Part shown: positions 20,946-33,566 of the stretch, in pieces
How the letters are laid out: each line of letters starts with the position of its first letter
How positions within the stretch are numbered: the stretch's first letter is position 1
Source: Tillus elongatus
Taxonomy: Eukaryota > Arthropoda > Insecta > Coleoptera > Cleridae
DNA length: 64,000 bases
Assembly: GCA_964006375.1 (NCBI GenBank)
Contig: OZ023265.1
Location: forward strand, 154,668,547 to 154,732,546
Direction of reading: 5' to 3'
The notes under the pieces: generated by a model
Seen by the model: only the letters and a program-made list of their open reading frames with translations
The model's database searches: none
Told to the model about the DNA's origin: nothing
Program-made: the position numbers and the translations under genes

Positions 20946-22335
20946 GATATATAAAATAAACAAAACCGTACATCTTTCCATATCATATACGAGTATTTGT
21001 GAATAACTCATTAGCAAAACAAACTAGCAACATTTTATAAAAAGTTCTACTCTCTGTTGTGTTCCTCTTCCATTATTTTCCACCTCAGTTAGTTCTTTTA
21101 CCTCTTCTAGCACACTATTCTTTCTATCGGGATACGTCTCTGTTGTTATTTTTTCCATGCGTACACTTCAAAAGCTTGCATTCTCTTCATGTCATGCCAA
21201 TCTAACGTCCAAAACTTTCCTACATACATGGCAATACTCCATACGAACGATTTGATAATTTCTTTTTCAGGTCCAGGTTAGGACTAGTGAGAAGATAATT
21301 CGTTCTTTGAAGGTTGGCTTCGCCATCGCGATCCCCTTCCCCAATCTTCTGTGCTTAATATGTTATCATATTTTCAAAGTCACATTAACTAATCAGTTTC
21401 CAAGTCTACAAAAATGTAAGTGTATACTAATACTTCTTGAGCCTCCTTTCACCTATGGTCGTAAGTAAGTAAGCAAAACTAAATCCAAAAAATCGCCTCT
21501 TCAACGTTACAAACGTTTTGGTGTAAAAGTTTGTACATGCGCGATCAATTCAAACAAGAGTTGTTCTGCGTCGTGTCTTTGTGTACGTCTAAAATAACTT
21601 GACTTGATGTTTGTAAAATATATAACTTCCTTAAAAGTACTGATAACAACTAACTCACTAACTGTCCTCAATAACTATATACATGTTTTGGAAAATTATT
21701 TACACCAACAAGTCGAGCTCTCTTTGTTTTCGGCTTAACTTTGGATATTTTATTTCTGGGTCTGAACTTCCTGCGACCGATTCTTAGAGATTCAGCGGCG
21801 TGCTTCCTCCATGCTGTTCACACCCGGACAAAATGTCGGGCCACGCACTTCAGTCGGTCCCACAACTGAGCCATATACTGTATACGTAATGTCTGATACC
21901 TCTGTTACCTTACCTCATCTTAGTTGGTTTTGGTTTTGAGAAACGGTGATATCCCGACCGGAGCAAAATCGAATTCAATTATTTTTTTGTGGACAGGCTA
22001 TCCGGAGGTTTCGAGGTGAAAACAAACGGGATCGGACCGGGATAGCAGTGGTCTATGTCTAAAAATACTAAACTGATTTCAATCAAACTTGGCAAAAATC
22101 TTGTTAGGGTGAAAACCGAGGTCTAGTTCGTTGATAAACGTTTATGCTCAAGTTTTTCCAGTGGAAAATCGGGTAAAACTGTTTGAAAACGCTATATTTT
22201 TGTAAATATCAGAGTAAATGGAATGACACTTTACACGTTGCTACAAATAGTGCAAATAAACCTATGTTGTAAATTTTAAGTAATTTGGTACCCAATATAT
22301 AGAGTTTCTTCCAAATTACACATAAAATTCCAGAC
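20946..22335. other. Unassigned DNA
   Basis: No gene or repeat recognised; several CG-containing stretches (21270-21330, 21800-22030). Confidence 0.35.
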
Positions 22336-22500
22336 ATGCGTTGAGGCGACTTAGTGGTTAAAGTCCAGTGCCTGACAGACAGAGTAGTTAATTCCCCGGC
22401 GTAGATGGATTCATACAACAGGTGTAAACCATACATCAGCAGTAACCAAACTAAATATATACCAGGCATAACACATACTACCCGAACCAATAATCGTGAA
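22336..22500 (+). repeat. Possible tRNA-derived SINE head
   Basis: GCGACTTAGTGGTTAAAG resembles an A box, and GTAGTTAATTCCCCGG, 34 bp further on, resembles a decayed B box. There is a short unrelated body. No bounding duplication seen. Confidence 0.4.
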
Positions 22501-24132
22501 ATCTCGGCCGCAATTATGGAAAATGACAAACGACATGAAATTTAAAAAAATCCAAGTAATTGTTATTTAACTGAGGGATTCAATCAATTATTAAAAGGCG
22601 CTATAATTGTAGCTTTACGAACGGCTTTAAATACAGTCTTAGCCCAGCATGCTGTCGTTTAATATAGTACGAATGTAAACAAAATCTGGCCAAGTCTATA
22701 TAAAAATGATTCTAAAATGGTCTCTTTTGTCTTTAAACTTAAACATAAGACATCATATAAGACCGAAACAGCAGTGGGATGTGTTTAAATGGTAATCCTA
22801 CTAATTGTTACGTATACTTTGAATATAATATCCCGGGCATGACGCCGATCTAATGTATCACTTAAACAAAACGTTTTTTGACGTATACCCAGATGGATCA
22901 CAGACGTCCCGCTTTTCCACATAAGCAGAAGGTAACGCGATCGAATCCAGTTCGATAAATGTATGTTTTTTATGTTTTATTTGACATTTGGAGAAACAAT
23001 AGTGCACAGATTTCATACATTTTGAATAAGATCTCATTTTTATTTAAAACGTCTAAATAAGTTTGTCACTTTTGAGTCTGAAACTATAATTTTGTTAGTT
23101 TTGATATTGAAAAAAACCGTTTTGAATAGAGTAGGCGATTAATAACGAAAAATAACTGAAACGTTTATAATTTGGCAGATACTTTGCTTTTCCCAATATG
23201 AATAAGTTTCCTTCTGGAAATCTTCTGTATAAATTTCATTAAATTTGTAATGCAAGTTTCTTTTAAAGAGACTTACACTATCTACAGATATAGCAAAATT
23301 TAGTTCTTTAGCTTCATAGAAAACTAAGTTTTGGGCACTTTTATCAAAAGGAGTAGAGTACAAGATTTTTTGATGATAGAGAGATATCGATGTTAACAAC
23401 AGAATTCTTCAAATGTGCGCGTACTAGGACAAGGTCTGTGTAAGTTTAAAGTATTAACTTTACTAATATGCCGCCTAATAACAGTGTACAATTCTTATGA
23501 AAATTCTCTAATATAACGCACTTGCTGCGTCCCGAAATTCTGTTTATTTATTTAATAGTCGGCAATAGAAATTAAGGCAATTATATAATATATGACTAGG
23601 ACCTGGCAATAACATTATTATTAAATACAAACACATCTAAGAAATTATATCCTCTCAAATCACAGCTTCCGGGTTCAAAGTCACGTTCCAAGTTTCAACC
23701 TCACAATAGAGAGACTATTTTTACAAACGTACCTTCACCAGGCGTAATATAAATTGTCACAAATCAACGGTTCTAAGATCAACCGTTCTGCAATGGGTGA
23801 AATGAACTGGAAATAATTACACCAATTTATCTCTGGTTGGCATGATCAAACAATCGTATAAAATCTGTAGCTGTATTGCACAAACATTGTCGGAATCATA
23901 ATTTTATCTGTTTGTAGGCGTGTGTGTGTCGTTCCCCTTAAATGGTTATCTCTCGTTTATTTTAGAAAGTGTATGTCTGGAGTTCCCGTTTTCAGTACAA
24001 TCAATACTTAATAGGTGCTTGACATTTGGATATACGGCAGCTTTATTTAACGTGACGCGAACATACCGTACGGTTTACGGCGAGGGAAGACACATCCTAT
24101 AATTAACCTAATTTTTCAGTCATAGAGCGTGG
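22501..24132. other. Unassigned DNA
   Basis: No gene recognised. A family A tail with hairpin ACGCACTTGCTGCGT lies at 23498-23535. An isolated B-box-like GATCGAATCC occurs at 22940. 23990-24090 is CG-containing and unlike its AT-rich flanks. Confidence 0.35.
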
Positions 24133-24174
24133 AGCAAAATAGCCATTGTTCGTGTAATGAGACTCCTACGAACG
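24133..24174 (+). other. Conserved hairpin motif, copy 2
   Basis: AGCAAAATAGCCATTG then TTCGTGTAATGAGACTCCTA then CGAACG. Partner of 20102-20143. The TTCGT/ACGAA stem is kept, and two of the changes fall in the stem's inner pairs. Confidence 0.5.
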
Positions 24175-24341
24175 ACCGTACAATTTTAGTCATAAAGTAA
24201 TAAATAATCCATGCGTTATTTGCAAGTTCACAAAATACATGTCAGTAATGTAAGTAAATCCGTCCGAAATTAGATTTTCATAAAACTGTCGTACATTTGG
24301 GAAAGAATCCATGAAAAGCAATTTTAAATGTAGGTATGACA

Positions 24342-24590
24342 CAGTGGAGGCTCGTGACTGTGGGAGTAGGTGAATCAGAATCCGCACGGCCCCAAAGAGG
24401 GAGGTCCAAGGTGACGAATCCTTCCTCCTTTTTTTAAATTTTCAAGGTCCCGCGTTCTTTAAATTTTCAAGATCATGCGTTCTCCTGGCCCTTCAGTATT
24501 TAAATGAAAAATCCATATAGACTTTCACAAGGAATAATTTTCGGAATAATGACCGGGAATATTCGCTGAGGGGTAGGGACACGAATTATA
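24342..24590 (+). mobile_element. hAT-like MITE, left end only
   Basis: Begins CAGTGGAGGCTCGTGAC and is collinear with the first 200 bp of the bounded copy at 56979-57963 (shared CAGAATCCGC, CTTCAGTATTTAAATGAAAA and GAATATTCG blocks). No right end was found, so it is truncated. Confidence 0.7.
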
Positions 24591-25105
24591 TTCATCGATA
24601 CCACCATAGTATCGATACTTTTGCAGCGATACCTAGTATTTTTGGCATCGGTACTTTCTTAGCGATATTTTATTAGTATCTATACTTTGTTTATGCCTTC
24701 TTAAGCTTCAGAGAGAATTACCTACCTACTTATGTCTATGTTTTCTGCACTGTCACTGTCAGTTTGATTTTGATATTTTCCTATAATATTGTTACAACTT
24801 CCCGCCATTTTTGTCGTCTACTGTCTTACGTTTTCTTTGTAAAAACAAGAGTTCTTTATCAAGTTTTGGTTTAGGAAAACTTATAAGCTATGTTTTTACA
24901 TTTACTGTGGATTCGTATGGTCAATGTCAAGCACATATTACTCTATGGCCAAATAAATAAATTTAGTCAGTTTTTTATCCAAACGTTGATATTCCAAATT
25001 TCTTGACAATGACACTTTTCTAATTTGGGTGATTCTGCTTTTTTTGTCATTGAACTCTTTGCTAAACTCACTGAACGGTTCTCTGTTTTATCACTATAAT
25101 ATATT
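24591..25105. other. Unassigned DNA with TATCGATA cluster
   Basis: 24595-24690 holds several TATCGATAC-like palindromes in about 100 bp. Otherwise AT-rich with nothing recognised. Confidence 0.35.
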
Positions 25106-25237
25106 TTAGTAATTTTTCTTTAAAAAAAATTCACTAATAAGGAGATTACGGCTTTTGAATTTTAAAATTTTTTCAAAAAATGAGCGCTATTTAGGACATC
25201 TGGCACCCAAATCCGAGGTCGGTTGCAGACTTCATAT

Positions 25238-25330
<93 letters not shown>

Positions 25331-25790
25331 GTATAACACCGAAAAAATAATGCTCCGATGACGATGAAATTTAGTGAATACCTTCGTTTTACAAGTGGCT
25401 TGAATAAGGTTGTTAGCCAGGAAAAGCTGCTCAGTTCAAATAGATTAAACAATGCTTTGTTTTAATTAGATAGTCGGATTCCTACGGTCCGGCCAGTTCT
25501 GAGCTGACCTTTAATGTTTCGAATTTCGACCACGTAATTATAATGCATGTTTGTAAGAAAAGAAATTCGAGACGCAGCAAGTGCGTTATGGTAGCGAATT
25601 TTTATTAAAATCTGCTCAGTTCAAATAGATTAAACAATGTTTTGTTTTCATTAGATAGTCGAATTCCCTCGGTCCGTGCCAGTTCTAAGCTGACCTTTAA
25701 TGTATCGAATTTCGACCACGAAATTATAATGTTTGTAAGAAAAGAAATTTGAGACGCAGCAAGGGCGTTATGGTGGCGATTTTTTATTAA
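25106..25790 (+). repeat. Dispersed repeat family A, copy 3, with tandem tail
   Basis: Head TTAGTAATTTTTCTTT...AAAATTCACTAATAAGG, GAGCGCTATTTAGGAC, then a long (TA)n (25240-25329). Then ACCGAAAAAATAATGC, GATGACGATGAAATTTAG, ACAAGTGGCTTGAATAAGG and GTTAGCCAGGAAAAG. The tail segment is present twice at a period of 185 bp (25427-25611 and 25612-25790). Each ends with the hairpin GACGCAGCAAGTGCGTT (or GGGCGTT) followed by ATGGTAGCGAATTTTTATT. Confidence 0.75.
25240..25329. repeat. (TA)n microsatellite
   Basis: About 45 uninterrupted TA units within family A copy 3. Confidence 0.98.
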
Positions 25791-28004
25791 ATGCATCAAA
25801 TTTGAATAGCTCAATTTGCTATTAATCTATAAGGTTCGTTGGCCAGGAGACTAGTTTTTTCCGGAACATTTTGAGTTTATTTTCGAATTTTTTTATAATA
25901 TTTTCAAACAATAAAGTTATTTTGATGATATATTGTACATTATGTTTTGCCTATAAAGGTTATACTGGTAACGAAATTTGATGCCTGCTTTCTTGAAAAA
26001 ATACCCACATATTTGCTATTTAAAACATTTTAATGAAAATTCACTACCATAACGCACTTGCTGCGTCCAGACTTTTTTAACAATATTTTTAGCGTATCTT
26101 CTTAACAAAATTTTGGTGTTGATTCTTAAAGAAATATTAAAATTTTTTACTTAAAAAACCTTGTTAATGACTTCGTGAAGAAATTGTCTTATCGAGTTTT
26201 CATGGCGACATCTTTCTTTAAGCGAATTTAAAAGACGAAACTCTTAGACCAAAATGTTTTAGCTATTTTTCGCACGCATTTTTTTGGCAAATTTTCATGA
26301 AAAACGTTTTTGAGAATATTTCAACGAATTGTTGTAGACATTTTTCAGCGGATTTTGTACATTGCATTTGTTTTTGGTCAGTAAAATTACATCAATTGTG
26401 TTTGTCATACAAAAGATTTTACTCTTGGTCTTCCAAAGGAAAAAACTAAGTGCCCCTAGCCAAATTTTTTAGAAAACTAGAAGCTTGTTATTTTTTACCG
26501 ATTTCAAAAAAAAGGGGGGGGGGAAGTTCTCAATTCGACTGCATTTTTTTATGTGTGTTACTTCAGAACTCTTTTCTGGGTAAACCAATTTTGATGATTT
26601 GATTTGATGATATTTGAAAGCTGGTGTTTCTCATGTGCTCCCATATAAATTTGAGCAAGATCTGACCAGTAGTTTTTGAGTTATCCTTAATGAAGTCAGT
26701 TTTCTATTTTTTTAAGTTTTCACTTGTGTAGCATGTACTCGGCTCTATAAAGGCAACTGGAGGTCAGAGCCAGAAATTTTACTGAAACAACAGTTTTATG
26801 GAAGAAAATGTAAAATTTTCTCGTAAAAATTACCCCACTGCGCTGGAAAACGAACTTGTCCAAGCTCCTTACAAAATATGGGTTCCTGTTTAATTTATAA
26901 TTTTACTAATCGCTTTGGCAAATTAACTCTATCAACTTGTTTTTTTTTTATTCTGTTTTACAAAACAAGTTGGTACTTCGGAACCTAATTATTTTGTTAT
27001 ATTCTGTGACTTGAAATATTTTTATGTAATCCGCTATCATAATCCACTTGCTGCATCCAGACTTTTAAACTTTTAATGAAGCTACGATCGGTACTATATG
27101 TTAAATGTCAGCATCACTTTAGTTTGTAATTTATCTGCCGGGTTATCATAGTATTGTTTCCTAAAGACCTATATTCTGCACTGAGCGACAGATACGGAAT
27201 TTACTGTCTGAAAATGAAGCCAGCGAGCAATAAAACCGCCCAGACTGGTCATTTATATTTCGACCCGAGTACTAAAGATTTACGAACAGGAGATTATAAT
27301 TCTAATAAACATAACAAGACATATTCCATTAAATCGTAATTGAAACCTTAATTAAAACGATAAGAGCTACCGAATGCATAAATGTAAACAAACGTACTCA
27401 TTGCAAAACACTACACCACGACCATTTTAACTTCCAATTCTGTTGCTAAGGATCGAACACTATCGACTAGGGAGTTAATTACACATTTACAACGGCAACA
27501 GTTTCAGTGAGAACTAATTAAAAAGAATACTAATGTTACAAACTAGTTGAACTGCTATTTGTTATTTAATTACAAACGGGAATTCTAATCCTGGTTACCA
27601 TACTGTGCACAGTGAAAGCGGGATCAATATTGGGGAAAGATGCAGTGCATGTTATGTGCATTGAAAGAAGTATACCTGAAAACAGATGCGATTCAGGGTT
27701 TTCCTGGATATTATCGTTTCTCTAGAGCAATTATTACGTAACAGGTTTACTTAATAAGAAATTATGACCAAAATTGGACGTATACCACGCCTTTGAGTTT
27801 GTAATTAATTGTAACATGTGATTTTCATAAAATAACAGTCTAATAATCTCTGGATATTTTTACTACAAATTTGTAAGTTTTTAAATTTATTTATTTTCAC
27901 AAATCATGACTTACAAAGCGAAGCATTAACGTGATCAACTTGAACAAAAAGCCGCAACACCAATAAAAACCCAAAAACTAAATACCTACAGAACACCAAA
28001 AACA
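25791..28004. other. Repeat-derived and unassigned DNA
   Basis: Family A-like pieces continue to about 26100 (GTTCGTTGGCCAGGAGAC at 25832; tail and hairpin at 26028-26063) and recur at 27020-27062 (decayed hairpin). 26440-26870 is repeat-like and carries a G10 run near 26513. 27130-27340 is GC-richer and may be non-coding conserved DNA; its 61-codon frame has no domain. Confidence 0.4.
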
Positions 28005-28345
28005 TGTGACTCCAGCACGATGGTGCTCCAGCGCATTTTTTATTTTCATTAGAAAGCATCCACATGAAGCGTTTACCAAAGATGGATAGAACGGGGTAGA
28101 CCAGTATTATGGCCTGCTAGATCACTGGTTTTAAGGCGTCCTGATTTTTCTCTAGCTGTATTTATAAACGTATAGGTGACTTCGAGGAGCTGCAGCAAGA
28201 AGTAGATAAATTATGCCACCGTATCGGAGCCAATGTGTTTTTTTAAGAGTTGGAGGCTCCTTCCGGCGGAGATGTCGTCGCTGCCATGAAATGGAGGGAG
28301 GGCACTTCGAGCATCTCATTAAACTTTTTGCCTGTGTTCTTTGTT
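28005..28345 (+). pseudogene. Transposase C-terminal remnant (mariner superfamily)
   Basis: QHDGAPAHF (second catalytic block, about 28015-28045) is followed by a RWIERGRPVLWPARSLVLR third-block segment (28085-28135) in which the catalytic Asp is lost. The C-terminal ELQQEVDKLCHRIGANVF-like piece and RVGGSFRRRCRRCHEMEGGH (28180-28310) follow. Frame changes are frequent, and nothing of the N-terminus or first catalytic block remains. Confidence 0.65.
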
Positions 28346-28999
28346 TGGAAATGACATTATTGTGCATAATAGAAATGTGATGCAAACGCAAAATGTTCCA
28401 TATCCCCGAAACCGTCCATTTGCGCAGACCCATGCCCGTTAAGTCTTTTCTGCTGGACTTTGGCAATAATATAACCCCCCCCCCCCATCTCATCCACAAA
28501 GGTTTGCGACACATTCTTAACATACTGTATATTTGAAAAAGCAAGCTTAATCTTGGCCAATAATTTTATCGACTAATTAAAGTGTATAATATGCTTAAAT
28601 TACCCCTAGAATGAGAAAGGTTACCAGAATTACCTTGAAACAAAAGTCTTTTCAAACTAAAATTTCCGCAAGAACTATCGGAAGGTCCAAAAAGGCGAAT
28701 GCAGTTTTGTCGGAAACTGTATATTTAAATGTGCTTTAAAATGATGTATATATATATGTTGTTTTATAAGCTTAAAATGGTAGGTTGTGTTTTTCCAACA
28801 AGATGGAGCCCTACCGTTTGATATTAAAAACATTAGTATTTTGGCAGTGACATAAAGACTATTAGTTAGTTGACGCTGTTTTTTTTTTAATTAAAAAAAA
28901 GTATTGCATGAAAGTTTACCATAGAATTTAGGTAAATGCATTTTTTCTAGAAAACACAATAACTTGCCTAAAAGAAAAGACAACAGAAATACCATAGAT
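28346..28999. other. Unassigned DNA
   Basis: Nothing recognised apart from a C13 run (28477-28489) and a short (TA)n. Confidence 0.4.
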
Positions 29000-29520
29000 G
29001 GGCAACAATTCGTTTGCACAAGGTACGCAGATGACACAAAGAAAGAACGGAAAGAAATGGCAAGGTTTCTCAGTGTACTAGATGGTGCATCAAGAAGAAC
29101 TAAACTTAAAACGACAAACGCAAACTGATAAAGATAATTAATGTAAAGACTGCGAAAATGGAAACAAAGCTAAAACGTCGTCAACTTCAACAAGTAAAAA
29201 ATGTTCACGTACCTTGGGAGTATTATTAAGTATGATCATAAATTTGAAAGTTAATTGAGAAGCAAGCATTGAGTGGATACAGTACATTTCTCACCAATAA
29301 AGATTTTTACCTTGACCTAACTAACTGGTGTATCAAGTTATACGTATGAACTGTTGTATGAGGCAAGAAGCTAGAATTAGATTAAGCACTACATAAAGAG
29401 AGTAGAAGATTTTAAATATAAATATGGAAAACAATTTCAAAGACAAGGTACACTGAGAAAGCCGAATAAAAATGTGCTAGAAGAGGTTAGAGAAGAAAGG
29501 TGCGATTTTCAGATTGACAT
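29000..29520 (+). pseudogene. Strongly decayed non-LTR RT remnant
   Basis: RYADDTKKERKEMARFLSVL (about 29020-29080) resembles the YADD block and following helix of an RTE/CR1-group reverse transcriptase. A VHVPWEYY/YLGSII-like box lies near 29210, and a TNKDFYLDLTNWCIKLYV segment at 29295-29345 fits the thumb. Every part is in a different frame with stops. Assignment rests on the order of weak motifs. Confidence 0.45.
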
Positions 29521-30630
29521 TAGTTACATGAATTTTGACAACCAAAATATGTAGTTCAATCTTTTAACTATTTATACATTAAATTCTTCATTCTAATCAT
29601 TGCCTTTACTTTCCGGAAAACGCAAACAATTTAAAGTTTTCACTGATTTTAATTGTTTTTTTTTACCATATTTATATAAATATAGCTAATTACAGACTGC
29701 GAAGTTACAAATCAGTGGATGTAAGAATGATTATAATATTCTTATCAATATATTTAACTTTTAGGCTATTTAATGCAAATCTGGTGTAAGCCAATAAAAT
29801 TGCTACATTTAGTAACCTTTATAAGCACTTGTACGAGTGTAGTGATCTAAAAAACCTATTGCGAAATTAATAACGATATTAAAACTTGCAGCCAGATGGT
29901 GAGTCATCATAGCGTAACTAATATCTCAAAGCCTTCTACGTTGTTTAGGTATTTTATTCCTTACAAGATTATACGGAATTATTTCCCTTCTTTTTGCCGA
30001 CGTCTACAACTTGCAAATATATTCCAATTTCACCTCCCTGTATTATTCTCGATATAGTATGTGATATAGCTGTATTTGTCCTTTAAATAACTCGAAGGAA
30101 AACGTGTCTCCTAATCCTGGTTGTTATTCACGGTGTTGCGCTTCCTTTCGCGCTGAAAAACTCAACGGGCTTTTATTTCGTCGTGTCTCCGAGCTTTATT
30201 TGCTTGCAGCTTGTATGTGTGTTCTTTATATTCTTGCTTTCGGCTTGACGATATGTAAAGACTAAGATGTAACGTTTACTTTACGTAATATATTTTACGT
30301 ATTCACGGGAGATATTCTTCCCGCTCGGTTTTCTTTTCATTTTTTTTTAAGGATTTGGCACTCATTAACCGTTTTGTATGTTTCTGATTTTAAAGAGACG
30401 TCTCTAATTACATTAATTTACCTTTTGCACATACACTTTCAAAGAAAATAGCGAGGCAGACTTTGATATTTCTCGTATTTTCGTGCGATTCAAAGCAGGT
30501 TTCTATGTTTTGTAGTAGGTACTCAGATAAGAGTTATATTTAGTGCTCGTCTGATTGCAATTTTCTAGTTTACTTTAGAATAGTTTAATAGTCTGGTAAT
30601 TCTGTATGCACTTTTCTGTAAGCATGTTAG
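29521..30630. other. Unassigned DNA, GC-richer right part
   Basis: No gene recognised. 30080-30380 is less AT-rich than its flanks and contains TTTATT(T/G)C and TTTACGTA-type motifs in a non-repetitive setting; possible regulatory DNA. Confidence 0.35.
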
Positions 30631-30984
30631 AACCTCGGTGGTTCAGGGGTAACACGTGTGCCTCTGAACCGAAGGGTACTGGGTTCGATCCCAGGTTACT
30701 CCTTTCACTTTTTCAGTACAAACTGTAACATTAACATCAACCGAGGTTGTGGCATTGCATTTGAGCAAGTTGAGTGTCTGCACGTTCCGCCCTTCGGAGG
30801 TGGCGTAAAGCCGTCGGTGCCGTGTCCATGCGATGTTGGGCACGTTAAAGATGCCTACCCTCCTTACAGAAAGACGGGGGTTCGACAAAATTTCCAGGAT
30901 AGTGGGGTGAAATTGCTCCCTGGCGTCGGTGATTGGCCATAGTCGCGGAAATAAGCCGACGTTAAAGAAACAAAATACACACAC
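30631..30984 (+). repeat. tRNA-derived SINE (family S1)
   Basis: Best-preserved copy. A-box-like GGTGGTTCAGGGGTAAC, a perfect B box GGTTCGATCCC, CACTTTTTCAGTACAAAC, then the body GGTGGCGTAAAGCCGTCGG, GTTGGGCACGTTAAAGATG, GGTGATTGGCCATAGTCG, GACGTTAAAGAAAC and a CACACACA tail. The A and B boxes form an internal pol III promoter, so it should be transcribable. The body contains a GTTAAAGA-type block like those of widespread metazoan SINE core domains. A clear target duplication was not found. Confidence 0.85.
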
Positions 30985-33566
30985 AGTTAAACACGTATTT
31001 TCATACGGAGTAACCTAACAATCTATAATTATGCTGGAGCTTCGTTTCGTAAATACGTTTTGTAAGACTTCTCATTCCGGTTATGACCCACACATTTTTA
31101 AAGGTATAATATTTGGTTTCTTTTTCTGTGTTGAAAGGTCTACACACGCCCGTTGCGCTCTTTGCATATTTCTTTTAATTAATCTTGTGCAGTTTTTAAA
31201 GTATTTAGGCATTGAAAAAAACAGGGTCTTGTTTTACGCAAAAGCTATTCGTTTTGTATACTATCATATACCTACGTCTTAGTATTAAGTAATTTGTATT
31301 TCACTAATTTGTTTTTTCTTTGTTTCAGGTAAGAATCTGATATCTTTTTTCAGTAAGATTCTTATATTTATGGGGGCATTTTTAGGTAAGTTATAAAACT
31401 TATTTTAACCAGGATGACCTAATCGTGTTAAATAAAACAAGTTTATAAATTTTAGACCTGAAAAATAGTTTCATTGCACACTTGTTCCCCTGTATATTTT
31501 TTTTATTTTTTCCATATCTTTATACATAATGCAATAGAGTAGGCTGTAGCCTCATTGGTAAGCGCGTTATGCTTACTAATTTCCACCTCTTATACGTTGC
31601 AGATTGCAAATTGAGAAGCGTTTTTCTTTTAACTTACAAAACAAAGTTTAGGGTACCAAAGCTAGTGTTAAGGTCATAATTACCAGTTCTGCTAAATTCC
31701 AAATATAATTAATCCCAGATAAGTGTAAAATAATGCATTGCTACCGCGTAAGAATAGAGAAATAGTAGTAGTACATTTGCTTTAGTAGCAGTTGATTGAT
31801 ATGGAAATTACGGAATTTTATGTAACATTTCGAGCATAGCTCAAAGCTCCGAAAGACTGAAGTTTACAACTCGCATAGCTAAGTAATCAAATTCATGTCT
31901 TAATAGTTTCCTTATTTCAAAAGTTTCCTTGAAGACAACTGACATCTGACAAGTACAAGAGTTCGATTGTAAGAAAACCGTGGGGAAGAATCGTTTATTC
32001 ATAACAGCAGCGTTTTGAGTGGTAGAGGAGTTTTGCGGCTGACGGAAGGTATTGAAACAGCACTGGCTTGTTCGACGAACGTTCACGAGGAAAAACGCAG
32101 GAAACAAAAGGTGTCATCATCATTTAACTCCCTCTAGACATATTTGTCATTCCGAGTGCAGATGTTGCCTCGCAGCTATCAGCGGAACAAAAAAATAACT
32201 TGAAAGATTATTACTCGGGATATTACGCTCTCAACGAAAACACCGACGTATAGATTCATCAATTTATTTTGTCCAACAATGGGCTGCGACATCGAACGAT
32301 GGGCGAAAAATAAATTGTCAAGTCGATACGTCTCACTTTATCCACACTGAAAGAAACAAATGGTTGCTGAAAAAACGGATCAAAATCACTTATTGTCTTG
32401 ATTGTGTACCTACCAAACTCAATTTAGCGCCAATGGATTTTATTGTATTTTGTATTCTGCTGGAATAAAATTGACTTGAGAATAAAACGTTGGTTTTTAT
32501 TCAAGCTTGCTTGAAAGAATAACATTGTCTTATTGAGCAAGGATGTTTTAAATAGTTTACCTAACTTTTAAGTTTTCTTGGCATTACAAATTATCGTAAA
32601 CTGTTGAATTCAGTTCTTCTTTACAAAAAGTTAAGTCTCACTATGGTTTACCTATAAATCAGATTTACTTACAATAATATTAAGTTTTTTTGTATTAAAG
32701 CGGCATTTGGATCATTTACTTAAAAGTAGGCAGTTTTACACGATTGCGACAATCTGCCGCGTGTGAAACACAGTCACAGAGTCTCGGCCCGATGCTTATC
32801 TTATCCAGTGGTGAAATATAAGAATTCAAAATACCATTAAACCACCGATCATATGCATAGAAAGTGGCATTCACTCATCATTTGCGGACATAATTAAATT
32901 TAACATAATATGAAATAGCAAGTTTATTATTACGGAGACTGGTATAATAATATAAAGTTATTACTATAAAACCTTACTTTTCTTTAGATAACAATTTAAT
33001 ATCTATTTCTAACCTTCGCCAAAAAAAAAACAAGTAGAGCACACCATTGGGATTCCTGGGACTTTGCTGTTTTGATGGATTTATTACTTCGCCTCAAAAG
33101 TATTTTTTTCACTGATATATCGGCTCTGAACGTGCGCTTTTTCTAAATCGAGATAAATTTAAATAATTAAATTCTACTTACTTAATGATGGCTACCCTTA
33201 TTTTATTCCAATCTTTCTCTTCTTAATCTGCTTTATCATTGACCTTTTTTATTGTTTTCAGCTCCTATACGGCTCCCTAATCCTTGTGATTACAAACCTT
33301 TTGTATCAACTGTTGCACCAAGAAAAACCTTTATATACCAAGGACCTAAGTTTCAAAACTGTACTAAATGCTGTTTGTGATACTGGCTTCACTAATAAAA
33401 CTTGAAAATGTTCCTATCAATTTTCACTTCTTATTCAAAACTGTTTAAATAAATTATTTACTTTTTCGCAACTTCATAAATATTTCCCATTTTATTTGTT
33501 TTAACTTTACAAACTCTTCAATACTGGTTAACATTCTTATGTTTTCCTCTAAAACTTCCTCTCATA
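30985..33566. other. Unassigned DNA
   Basis: No gene recognised. A tRNA-like head may lie at 31545-31625 (CCTCATTGGTAAGCGCG as A box; a decayed B box GTTGCAGATTGCAA). The 88-codon minus frame at 31841-32107 has no domain. 32110-32420 is GC-richer and non-repetitive. Confidence 0.35.

Noticed and set aside
20575..21006. 143-codon ORF as a gene
   Set aside because: It lies across a tRNA-derived SINE with a target duplication; the same frame appears in the other SINE copy at 30643-30984.
22930..22965. tRNA gene or SINE from GATCGAATCC
   Set aside because: Only a B-box-like block; no A box at the proper distance and no tRNA fold.
31841..32107. 88-codon minus ORF as a gene or transposase
   Set aside because: No catalytic or HTH motif on either strand.
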